DNA from: an uncultured Bacilli bacterium
GTDB lineage: Bacteria > Bacillota_I > Bacilli_A > RFN20 > CAG-449
Assembly: GCA_947591215.1 (NCBI GenBank)
Contig: CANQCZ010000003.1
Location: 1-64,000 of the forward strand
Direction: 5' to 3'
Length of the DNA: 64,000 nucleotides
The first letter of the stretch is position 1; each line of letters starts with the position of its first letter. The notes under the pieces were generated by a model. It was not told the origin of the DNA. It did not search any database and saw only the letters and a program-made list of their open reading frames with translations. The translations under genes and the position numbers were made by a program. Shown here piece after piece: positions 17,518 to 27,472 of this stretch.

Positions 17518-17763
17518 TTAATCGATAACAAATGGTAACAAAGCCATAAATCGTGCACGTTTGATAGCAATAGCAATTTCTCTTTGGTGCTTTGCACAAG
17601 TTCCGGTAACACGACGTGGAGAAATTTTGCCGTTTGGAGAAATGAAACGTTTTAACATTTCGACATCTTTATAATCAATAACCGCTACTTTTTCTTTAGG
17701 GTCTTTACCTTTACTGCAGAAATTACAAACCTTTTTTCTAGGTCTCATCTTTTTATAAGCCAT
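17518..17763 (-). CDS. rpsR: Ribosomal protein bS18 (zinc-binding form)
   Basis: The 81-residue protein shows the S18 core [49 protein letters not shown]. It carries CNFC near the N-terminus (about residues 14-17) and CAKH at about 56-59, which together form the CxxC...CxxH pattern of the zinc-containing (C+) S18 type. It is the last gene of rpsF-ssb-rpsR, 20 bp after ssb, followed by a strong terminator. S18 pairs with S6 on the 30S platform. Confidence 0.97.
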   Translation of the reverse strand: MAYKKMRPRKKVCNFCSKGKDPKEKVAVIDYKDVEMLKRFISPNGKISPRRVTGTCAKHQREIAIAIKRARFMALLPFVID

Positions 17764-17783
17764 AATACTCCTTTCTCGATCTC

Positions 17784-18239
17784 TTAGAATGGGAGATCGT
17801 CATCAGTTACATCAAATGCATCAACGTTCTTGTCTGCCGGTTCTTCATCGCGGACAGGATCAGCTTGATATCCTTGATCATCATTGCGAAGCCCTGAATC
17901 TTCTCTTCTTGACTCATCAGATCTTCTTTCCAATACTTGAACATTGTCACAGATAACTTCGACAACATTGACTTGTCTATTATCTTTGCTCTCGTAACTA
18001 CGTTGATTTAATCTTCCTTCGACTCCGACAAGAATACCTTTAGAACCAAACTTTGAGATAAATTCCGCACTCTTATTCCATGCGGTACAAGGAATAAAGG
18101 AAGCGGTTCTTTCGCCATTTGGACCTTTGCTACGATTATCAACTGCTATGGTGAAGGAACACACAGTTAAACCGCTTTGAGTTCTTCTTAATTCGGGGTC
18201 TCTTGTAAGACGTCCAACTAAAACTACTTGATTAATCAT
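17784..18239 (-). CDS. ssb: Single-stranded DNA-binding protein
   Basis: The 151-residue SSB begins [23 protein letters not shown], the OB-fold start, and continues through [21 protein letters not shown] and [18 protein letters not shown]. It ends with a hydrophilic linker and the acidic tip DVTDDDLPF that recruits partners such as the helicase and recombination proteins. It lies between rpsF and rpsR, as in most Firmicutes, with a strong AAAGGAGG ribosome site. Length and tip indicate the essential housekeeping copy rather than a phage or plasmid SSB. Confidence 0.98.
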   Translation of the reverse strand: MINQVVLVGRLTRDPELRRTQSGLTVCSFTIAVDNRSKGPNGERTASFIPCTAWNKSAEFISKFGSKGILVGVEGRLNQRSYESKDNRQVNVVEVICDNVQVLERRSDESRREDSGLRNDDQGYQADPVRDEEPADKNVDAFDVTDDDLPF

Positions 18240-18260
18240 TTCGCATCCTCCTTTTTAGGA

Positions 18261-18545
18261 TTATAAAGCGATAATTAAGTGACGTAATACATTAGGATTG
18301 ATCTTCGCTAAGCGATCGAATTCATTGATAACTTTTGAAGAAGAAGCACTAACTTTAACGACCACGTAATATCCTTTTTTCTCTTTTTTAATTTCGTATG
18401 CCAAATCTTTCAATCCCCATTCATTCACATCGTCGACAGTGCTTCCGTCAGCGGAAAGAATTTCATGAAGTTTACCGATTAGCTCGTTGCGAGCGGCATC
18501 TTCAAGATTGGCTTTTAGGATATACATAATCTCGTACTTTTTCAT
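18261..18545 (-). CDS. rpsF: Ribosomal protein bS6
   Basis: The 94-residue protein starts MKKYEIMYILKANLED and contains DDVNEWGLKDLAYEIKKEKKGYYVVV and FDRLAKINPNVLRHLIIAL, spanning the entire S6 fold. It is the first gene of rpsF-ssb-rpsR. It has a near-perfect promoter about 80 bp upstream, a structured leader and a strong GGGAGG ribosome site. S6 binds S18 on the 30S platform; in many bacteria the S6:S18 pair represses this operon through the leader. Confidence 0.97.
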   Translation of the reverse strand: MKKYEIMYILKANLEDAARNELIGKLHEILSADGSTVDDVNEWGLKDLAYEIKKEKKGYYVVVKVSASSSKVINEFDRLAKINPNVLRHLIIAL

Positions 18546-18621
18546 GTGTACACCTCCCTTTGGTCTTCTGGCTGACTTTTAAGTCAGCAGAGAGAAATAG
18601 CATAGACCTTCACTTCTATGC
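18546..18621 (-). promoter_or_regulatory. Structured 5' leader of rpsF, possible ribosomal-protein autoregulation
   Basis: Between the promoter and rpsF the transcript can form a perfect 8-bp hairpin GCTGACTT/AAGTCAGC (18571-18588) and a 6-bp stem GCATAG/CTATGC (18600-18621). GGTCT and AGACC can additionally pair around the first hairpin. The position fits an S6:S18 autoregulatory leader, but I do not see the conserved CCG bulge sequence of that motif after the start site, so assignment is uncertain. Confidence 0.4.
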
Positions 18622-18627
18622 GTATCA

Positions 18628-18656
18628 ATCATACCGAACCGAGATTAATTTGTAAA
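18628..18656 (-). promoter_or_regulatory. Sigma-A-type promoter of rpsF-ssb-rpsR
   Basis: On the minus strand TTTACA (18651-18656) is followed by a 17-bp spacer and TATGAT (18628-18633). Transcription would start near 18621, about 75 nt before the rpsF ATG. Confidence 0.8.
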
Positions 18657-18676
18657 GACAAAAGACTCTTTATCCA

Positions 18677-18703
18677 AAAATACCCCTATTTATCAATAGG
18701 GGT
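18677..18703 (-). terminator. Intrinsic terminator after the clpC-like gene
   Basis: ACCCCTATT (18682-18690) and AATAGGGGT (18695-18703) form a 9-bp stem with a TATC loop. On the minus strand it is followed by ATTTTTGG. It lies 25 bp after the clpC-like stop. Confidence 0.85.
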
Positions 18704-18727
18704 TTTTGGCATTTATGATAAATTACA

Positions 18728-20749
18728 TTATTTCATAAGTTTGCTTATTACTTTTTTTCGAACATCGCGTTTAATCAATCTTGCTCCATATTGATTATAA
18801 ACTTCTTCATTATCTAAATCTAAATCCAGTTCACCCAGTTCGAATTGAAGACCGTCTGCAATCGTGTTCAAATAATCTTCGGCAATGACTTTTCTCGATG
18901 ATGAATTAAGATGATCAAAGGTAATTATATCATCGATTCTTGAAATAAATTCATATCGAAATCTTTCATTTAATTTTTTCACTATCGAATCACGATATGA
19001 AAAATCGCGATCTAAATGTTTTTTAAACAATGTCTTATCATCATATCCATAGTTTGATGTTAAAATAAACATCGCATTTGTACAATCGATTTTATTTCCC
19101 TTACCATCGATAAAATATCCTTCATCAAAGACATTTAAGAAAAAGTCCAAAATCTCGTTATTGGCCTTTTCAACTTCTTCGAGAATTATTAAAGAATGCG
19201 GAAATGCTTTAAGATTTTTGACAAAAGGAGCTTGAGATAGATTATAACCATTATTTCCTAAAAGTTTGGTTAAAGATCCATACTCTTGATATGAAGACAT
19301 GTCAATTTTAAAAGTATGTCCGTTTTTACCGAAAAAATTGTCCCCGATGATTTGCGCACATGCGCTTTTTCCAACCCCGGAAGGTCCTACAAACATCAAT
19401 ATCAACAATGGTCTGTCCTGTTCATAAATTTTGTGCTCAATCATTTTTAAATTTAACAAAATCTGTTGTAAAGCTCGATCTTGCCCGCGGATTTTAGCCA
19501 TCAATTCATTAGAAACAATTTCACTTAATGCATCGTGATTTATTTTGATTTTAAAAAACGACTCTATTGTTTTTATAACATCTTGTTCTTTTAAAGAATC
19601 CTTGGCAATCACACATGCATTATCTAAAATATCGATTGCCTTATCAGGAAAATACGCATTTGGAATTGCTTTAGATAAGTCGACTATTTTATATAAAATC
19701 GCATCATCAATCGTCAATTTATAATGTTTTTCATAAATGCTTTTCAATGCTTTTAATATGGTAATAGTTTCTTCAGAAGTCGATGGTTCCACTTTGATGA
19801 TTTGAAAACGGCGTCTTAAAGCTTTATCTTTATCAAACGCCTCATGAAACTCATCTTCCGTGGTCGCACCGATTATTTGAATATCACCACGAGAAAGATA
19901 TGGTTTTAAAATATTTGAAGCATCTATTGCACCTTCCGCTCCCCCGGCCTTGACGATATTATGAATCTCATCGATAAAAAGAATGGCATTACCATCCTCT
20001 TTTACTTTTTTAATTATTTTTTTCAGTTTTTCTTCAAACTCACCTCGATATTTAGTTCCACTTACAGTAGAAGCAATATCCAGTTCATAAATGTTTTTGT
20101 TTCTTAGTGAAGGGACAAGACCTTCATAAATCATTTTTGCCACTTCTTCGACAATGGCCGTTTTCCCGACGCCTGGTTCTCCAACTAATATTGCGTTTGG
20201 TTTATTTCTTCGTGACAAAGCATTTATAAGTTGATGAATCTCATCTTCTCTTCCGATTAGAGGATCTTTTTTTAAATTACAAAGATTATGCAGATCAGAT
20301 ATATTATCTAAATCAGACTTTCTTTTTTGACTTGTCATCAATACTTTGATTAAATTATCGCGATTTACTTTATATTTGTTCAACAAATCAAATGCTGCTC
20401 CTTGATCTTCTTTAAGCAAGGCTTGTCCAAGAGAAACTAAAGATACAAATTCTTCGCCGGCTTTTCTTGAAATCGCAACCGCGTTATCCAAAAGAACTTT
20501 AAGTTCTAATGTATATTCCATATATAATGGATCTTCATCAGAATACGGATAAAGATTTTTCACTTTTTTTGAAAGAGAACTATACGTAACTCCATATTTA
20601 CCTAATTCACGACCTAAAATATTCTCATCTACTCTAAGAAAAGCAAGAAGAATATGTTCACTGCCAATGCTAGTGTGTGCAAATTCAAAAGCGATCGCCT
20701 CGGCACACGAAATAACTTTTTGAGCTTCCAATGAAAATTTATCTATCAT
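18728..20749 (-). CDS. Reduced ClpC-like AAA+ ATPase lacking M-domain and ClpP loop
   Basis: The 673-residue protein has the Clp N-domain (residues 1-140), D1 with Walker A GEPGVGKT (about 190-197), Walker B ILFIDEIHNI and arginine-finger region LRRRFQII, then D2 with Walker A GPSGVGKS (about 455-462). It is about 140 residues shorter than ClpC. The coiled-coil M-domain that normally follows DILDNA is replaced by about 35 residues. The D2 Walker B reads IILEEVEKAN instead of LLDEIEKAH. The loop after ILTSNYG has no [LIV]GF tripeptide for ClpP docking. Position beside lysS and dus matches Bacillus clpC, but ctsR, mcsA and mcsB are gone. It is probably a ClpP-independent unfoldase (inference). 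A terminator follows; ribosome site GAGGATCG precedes ATG 20749. Confidence 0.85.
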   Translation of the reverse strand: MIDKFSLEAQKVISCAEAIAFEFAHTSIGSEHILLAFLRVDENILGRELGKYGVTYSSLSKKVKNLYPYSDEDPLYMEYTLELKVLLDNAVAISRKAGEEFVSLVSLGQALLKEDQGAAFDLLNKYKVNRDNLIKVLMTSQKRKSDLDNISDLHNLCNLKKDPLIGREDEIHQLINALSRRNKPNAILVGEPGVGKTAIVEEVAKMIYEGLVPSLRNKNIYELDIASTVSGTKYRGEFEEKLKKIIKKVKEDGNAILFIDEIHNIVKAGGAEGAIDASNILKPYLSRGDIQIIGATTEDEFHEAFDKDKALRRRFQIIKVEPSTSEETITILKALKSIYEKHYKLTIDDAILYKIVDLSKAIPNAYFPDKAIDILDNACVIAKDSLKEQDVIKTIESFFKIKINHDALSEIVSNELMAKIRGQDRALQQILLNLKMIEHKIYEQDRPLLILMFVGPSGVGKSACAQIIGDNFFGKNGHTFKIDMSSYQEYGSLTKLLGNNGYNLSQAPFVKNLKAFPHSLIILEEVEKANNEILDFFLNVFDEGYFIDGKGNKIDCTNAMFILTSNYGYDDKTLFKKHLDRDFSYRDSIVKKLNERFRYEFISRIDDIITFDHLNSSSRKVIAEDYLNTIADGLQFELGELDLDLDNEEVYNQYGARLIKRDVRKKVISKLMK

Positions 20750-21114
20750 AACGATCCTCTTTCACTTTTCAATTTATGTTTGAACAATTTAATTATTGCC
20801 TTGTCAAACAAAAATATACTTTAAGATTTAAAATGATAAAAAAATAAAGTACTTATCTAAAAATAATAACTTTCAAATACTCCTTGCCCATCGACAACAA
20901 AAAAACTCACCCAAAATTAATGAGTGAGATTATGATTGAATCTTTTATTACTGATGAAGCTAATACCGCGGAATTAAGTGACATAAATAATCATAAATAG
21001 ATACTAAACTTTAAAATTAGAGTAGTTCAATAATTTAGCAACAATTTAAAGACAAAATAAAAAGCGATTTATCATTATAGGTCGCTTTTTACTTTTTATT
21101 TGTTTTTTTAAGTA
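20750..21114. other. 365-bp intergenic region
   Basis: This very AT-rich gap holds the upstream region of the clpC-like gene and the terminator of the 77-residue gene (21059-21090). A plus-strand frame is open from 20848 to 21000, with an ATG at 20920 encoding MSEIMIESFITDEANTAELS; it has no ribosome site and may be a relic. A single GTCAAA near 20811 resembles half of a CtsR site but has no partner. No RNA gene is recognised. Confidence 0.45.
21059..21090 (-). terminator. Intrinsic terminator after the 77-residue gene
   Basis: AAAAAGCGA (21059-21067) and TCGCTTTTT (21082-21090) form a 9-bp stem. On the minus strand the U-tract is part of the stem base. It lies about 25 bp after the stop at 21115. 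Confidence 0.75.
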
Positions 21115-21348
21115 TTACCAATTCGCGTTAACACTTACAATCGTGCATCGCATAGGATCCACTTGGACACCATCGTCTCTTACAAGATCGCGAAGATGAG
21201 CTCTGTAGTACTCTTCAGCTTCTTGGTAGGAATCGAAAAACATCGTCTCAGTCATATCCTTATATAAATGATAATTTCCGTTTCCAGCAATACTTGGGTA
21301 ATAATACTCACCATCATCGAAAACTAACTTTACAACATATTGAGTCAT
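21115..21348 (-). CDS. Hypothetical 77-residue protein
   Basis: I do not recognise this family. The protein starts MTQYVVKLVFDDGEYYYPSI, is rich in tyrosine, aspartate and glutamate, is predicted acidic and soluble, and has one central amphipathic segment SYQEAEEYYRAHLRDLV, a likely helix between two strand regions. It is probably real: a good AAAGGAGAG ribosome site precedes ATG, a terminator follows, and a candidate promoter TTGAAA-17-TAAACT lies upstream. It occupies the space between lysS and the clpC-like gene, where Bacillus has rRNA genes and ctsR-mcsAB, and appears to be a single-gene transcript. No function is proposed. Confidence 0.75.
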   Translation of the reverse strand: MTQYVVKLVFDDGEYYYPSIAGNGNYHLYKDMTETMFFDSYQEAEEYYRAHLRDLVRDDGVQVDPMRCTIVSVNANW

Positions 21349-21518
21349 TTAATATCTCTCCTTTTTTCTATTCATAGTTTATTTTATTTTTTGTCTAATT
21401 TCAATCGATAAGAACTTAACTAGCATCTAAAAGATATAAATGTATTGCAATTATTACAACTTAAAATATACGAATTTAAAAAGGTAAATTTATAAAAATG
21501 ATGATTTTACAAAGTCTT

Positions 21519-24043
<2,525 letters not shown>

Positions 24044-24048
24044 AGTCA

Positions 24049-24077
24049 AAAAAAGAAAGAGAATTCATCTCTTTCTT
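24049..24077 (-). terminator. Terminator overlapping the ftsH stop codon
   Basis: AAGAAAGAGA (24053-24062) and TCTCTTTCTT (24068-24077) form a 10-bp stem with a 5-nt loop. On the minus strand the stem runs into a T tract. It lies between ftsH and dus. Confidence 0.75.
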
Positions 24078-26127
24078 AATTTTTATTTTCACCCGAACTT
24101 TCTTCTTTGGGTTCTTCTTGAACCGGTTCTTTAGCAATCTCTATCGGTTCGACTTTGGTTTCTTGTTCCGTCTCGTCGAGTGGCAGATGACGATTTTCAA
24201 TAAGATAGGAAATATCTTCTGCATTTAACGTTTCTTTTTCTAAAAGAGCTTTAGCAATTAATTCCACATCTTCTTTGTATTTTCTAATAATCTCCAAAGC
24301 TTTTTTGTGAGCTTCATCGATAATCTTTCTCACTTCCTGATCGACTTCAAAAGCCACCTGATTTGAGAAATTCTTTTGTGTATTATTGTAATCTCGTCCT
24401 AAGAAAACAGAACCTTGATCTCTTTCATATTGAATCGGACCCAAAGACGACATTCCATATTGTGTAACCATTAATCTTGCGATACGAGTGGCACTTTCAA
24501 TATCTTGGTGAGCACCGGTAGTAATATCGGAGAAGAAAATTTCTTCCGAAGATCTTCCGCCTAATAACCCGGCAATCTTAGCCAACAATTGCGTTTTCGT
24601 CATCAAGAAATAATCGTCTTGCGGAGTCATAAGGACATGACCTCCCGTGTTTCCACGTGGAATAATCGTAACTTTCCTTACAACATCGCTCCCGTCTAAT
24701 TTTAAGCCGATAATCGCATGTCCCGCTTCATGATAAGCATCGATTTGTCTTTCTTTTTCAGACATCTTCTTGCTTTTCTTAGCCGGACCCGCGAATTGAC
24801 GGTCGATGGCTTCATCGATTTCTTTTGTCGAAATTTCTTTCTTATTTTCTCTAACGGCGAGAATGGCGGCTTCATTGAGTACATTAGCCAAATCGGCACC
24901 GGAATATCCCACCGTTCTTTCGGCAATGGCTTTAAAGTTCACTGTCGGAGAAATGGTTTTATTTCGAGCATGAACTTTGAGGATCTCTTCACGGCCTTGC
25001 TTGTCAGGCAAGTTAACAGTGATTTGACGATCGAAACGACCGGCTCTTAATAGTGCCGGATCTAAAACATCTTCACGGTTAGTCGCGGCAATCACGATAA
25101 TTCCTAAATTATCGGAGAACCCATCCATTTCAACAAGCAACTGATTAAGGGTTTGTTCACGTTCATCGTTACCTCCACCCATACCAGCACCTCTTTGACG
25201 TCCTACGGCATCTATTTCATCAATAAAGATCAAGCACGGGGTGTTTTGTTTAGCCTTTTTAAACATGTCTCTTACACGTCCGGCTCCAACACCGACGAAC
25301 ATCTCGACAAAGTCAGAACCCGAGATTGAATAAAATGGCACACGCGCTTCACCGGCGACGGCTTTGGCTAACAATGTTTTACCGGTTCCGGGAGGCCCAA
25401 CCAAAAGAACGCCTTTTGGCAACTTTGCGCCAAATTTTGAATATTTGCCGGGATTTCTCAAATAATCGACGAGCTCGATCATTTCCGCTTTTTCTTCATC
25501 GCATCCGGCGACATCATCAAAGTGGACATTGGTAACTTCTTCTCTTCTGGCGCGGGATTTATTGAAATCTAGCGCTGTGTTATTGGATCTATTAACGCTG
25601 GCATTTAATCTTGAGAAGATAAAAATGATGGCTCCGATACCCAACACAAAGAAAATGATGGTTGGTAACCAATCCATAAATCCATTTGATTCATAAGGAT
25701 TGATAATCGCATATTTATCGCTAGTATAATATAATGTTCCGTCTTCATTTTGTCTAGTTCTAATAATCCTATCAATATACGATAAATTATCCTCTGTATC
25801 TGGTCCGAAACTCGTAAAGCTATAACGAATTTCGCGATTTTGAGCATCATTAGTCAAATAGTAACCAGCAATGGTTAAATTTCCTTCGTTATACCGCGTT
25901 ATTTGAAGAGACTCAATTTTTTGATTCCATAAGAACGATTCTTCGTAATCGTTGACTTCATTACCATTTTCATTATGTGTAACGATAATATCTCCCCAAG
26001 CGATATCGGAATGTTGAGAAGACCCATAAGAATTATTATTAAACAACAATGTTATCGCGACAACAATACCCAAAATCAAAAGATATGGTGCGACATAACC
26101 AATCCAACTTCCTTTTTTCTTTTTCAT
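24076..26127 (-). CDS. ftsH: ATP-dependent zinc metalloprotease FtsH
   Basis: FtsH is the membrane-bound AAA+ protease for quality control of membrane and regulatory proteins. The 683-residue protein has two membrane helices (about 12-30 and 150-172) around an extracytoplasmic domain. The AAA module follows, with Walker [19 protein letters not shown], pore loop [15 protein letters not shown], Walker [12 protein letters not shown] and second-region-of-homology arginines RAGRFDRQ. The zinc protease site is HEAGH with a downstream [12 protein letters not shown] ligand region. The tail is acidic. The start has TAGGAGG upstream. In Bacillus hprT lies between tilS and ftsH; it is absent here. Confidence 0.98.
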   Translation of the reverse strand: MKKKKGSWIGYVAPYLLILGIVVAITLLFNNNSYGSSQHSDIAWGDIIVTHNENGNEVNDYEESFLWNQKIESLQITRYNEGNLTIAGYYLTNDAQNREIRYSFTSFGPDTEDNLSYIDRIIRTRQNEDGTLYYTSDKYAIINPYESNGFMDWLPTIIFFVLGIGAIIFIFSRLNASVNRSNNTALDFNKSRARREEVTNVHFDDVAGCDEEKAEMIELVDYLRNPGKYSKFGAKLPKGVLLVGPPGTGKTLLAKAVAGEARVPFYSISGSDFVEMFVGVGAGRVRDMFKKAKQNTPCLIFIDEIDAVGRQRGAGMGGGNDEREQTLNQLLVEMDGFSDNLGIIVIAATNREDVLDPALLRAGRFDRQITVNLPDKQGREEILKVHARNKTISPTVNFKAIAERTVGYSGADLANVLNEAAILAVRENKKEISTKEIDEAIDRQFAGPAKKSKKMSEKERQIDAYHEAGHAIIGLKLDGSDVVRKVTIIPRGNTGGHVLMTPQDDYFLMTKTQLLAKIAGLLGGRSSEEIFFSDITTGAHQDIESATRIARLMVTQYGMSSLGPIQYERDQGSVFLGRDYNNTQKNFSNQVAFEVDQEVRKIIDEAHKKALEIIRKYKEDVELIAKALLEKETLNAEDISYLIENRHLPLDETEQETKVEPIEIAKEPVQEEPKEESSGENKN

Positions 26128-26195
26128 CTATACAAATTACCTCCTATAAAATAGTCTAATTTTGTGCTCTCATAAATTTTATATTTATGCATTGT

Positions 26196-27428
26196 TTATT
26201 TTACCACAATAATCGGATTGTTTTCTATATTATTTAACACTACTTTATTTTGCAAGGGAATATAAATAATATTTCCATTTTTATCCACGATAAGCGGCCA
26301 CCTTTTTCTTTTATCAAGTGGAATCTTGCGATTAATAAAAATTCTTCTTACCGATTTATGAATTTTTCCAAATTTTATGACATCACCGGGTTGAAAAGTG
26401 CGGATTATTAACGGATAAGAATATTCGAAAACATTTATCTTTGAAGTATCGGTTGTAAGATTCAAATAAAAATATTCATTGTCAATAATTTGTGGTGTTT
26501 CCACTATAAATTCATAATGAAAATCATCGCCAAATTTGCTCAAAGACAAATAATCATAAGATTTTAATAGATAGTATGGTGGCTCTAAAAGCATTTTGGC
26601 GTGTGCTTTTTGACTCCTAATTAGTTTTTTTATTTCACGAATTCGCTTGGCTCCTAATTTTACCGAAATAAACGGCAAAACCTTCGTAATATACGCAAAA
26701 AGCAAGCGCGTTTCTTCTTCATCACTCAAACAAACAATCTCTGAAATCATCAGTTTATCTTGTTGGAGTAAAGGTTCGATTTTTTGCATGATTTTTTTTA
26801 GTTTTTGATTTTCACTATCGATTTCTCCTATCATCTCATCAATTTCGTTTTCGGTCATTTTAGAAACTTGATGATGACGAATATAATTGCGGGTGTAATC
26901 ATCGGTGTTATTACTTTCGTCGATTGAATAAGGAATTTGATTTCGTTTGCAATAATTTAAAAGTTCCATTTTTCGATATTCTAAAAGCGGACGAATTACT
27001 CTCATTCCTTTAATTGATGTCTCACTATTTAGTCCATAATATGATACTAAATTACCACGCGATTTTTGCATTAAATAAGTTTCTAAAAGATCATCTTTAT
27101 GATGTGCGACAAAAAGTCCATCAGCATGATATTTATAATACATTTTTTTGAAAAAATCATACCGTATTTCACGAGCCCAAGCTTGGAAATTACCTTTTGG
27201 TTTTAGATCTATGGTATCAAGAACATGTGTTTTATATCCTTTTTCTTTGGCATATAAAGCAACCATTTCTTGTTCTTGATTTGAAACCTTACGACGATGA
27301 TAATTGACATGCAAAACCACAAGTTTCAATTTTAAATCGGCTAACATTTTTAAAAGAGCCATCGAATCCGGTCCTCCGGAAACCGCGATTAAATATATTT
27401 TATTCGCATCGTAAGAGAATTTTTCCAT
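26196..27428 (-). CDS. tilS: tRNA(Ile)-lysidine synthase
   Basis: TilS converts C34 of the CAU-anticodon tRNA-Ile to lysidine, making it read AUA, and is essential in bacteria using that codon. The 410-residue protein has the PP-loop AVSGGPDSMALLKML at the N-terminus, HVNYHRRKVSNQEQEM, the FVAHHKDDLLETYLMQKSRG block and RPLLEYRKMELLNYCKRNQIPY. It has a C-terminal TilS-type domain ending KRRWPLIVDKNG. AAGGT precedes the ATG. It lies 44 bp after spoIIE, consistent with the Bacillus order spoIIE-tilS-(hprT)-ftsH. Confidence 0.96.
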   Translation of the reverse strand: MEKFSYDANKIYLIAVSGGPDSMALLKMLADLKLKLVVLHVNYHRRKVSNQEQEMVALYAKEKGYKTHVLDTIDLKPKGNFQAWAREIRYDFFKKMYYKYHADGLFVAHHKDDLLETYLMQKSRGNLVSYYGLNSETSIKGMRVIRPLLEYRKMELLNYCKRNQIPYSIDESNNTDDYTRNYIRHHQVSKMTENEIDEMIGEIDSENQKLKKIMQKIEPLLQQDKLMISEIVCLSDEEETRLLFAYITKVLPFISVKLGAKRIREIKKLIRSQKAHAKMLLEPPYYLLKSYDYLSLSKFGDDFHYEFIVETPQIIDNEYFYLNLTTDTSKINVFEYSYPLIIRTFQPGDVIKFGKIHKSVRRIFINRKIPLDKRKRWPLIVDKNGNIIYIPLQNKVVLNNIENNPIIVVK

Positions 27429-27472
27429 AAGTTTACCTTCGGTTATAATTTTGCACTATAGGCATCAATTTT

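Noticed and set aside
20800-20830. CtsR operator upstream of the clpC-like gene
   Set aside because: Only one GTCAAA half-site is present; the tandem repeat required by CtsR is absent, as are ctsR and mcsAB.
24702-25050. Overlapping ORFs on both strands inside ftsH (24702-24926 minus, 24718-25050 plus)
   Set aside because: Shadows of the strongly conserved ftsH frame with low-complexity translations and no ribosome sites.
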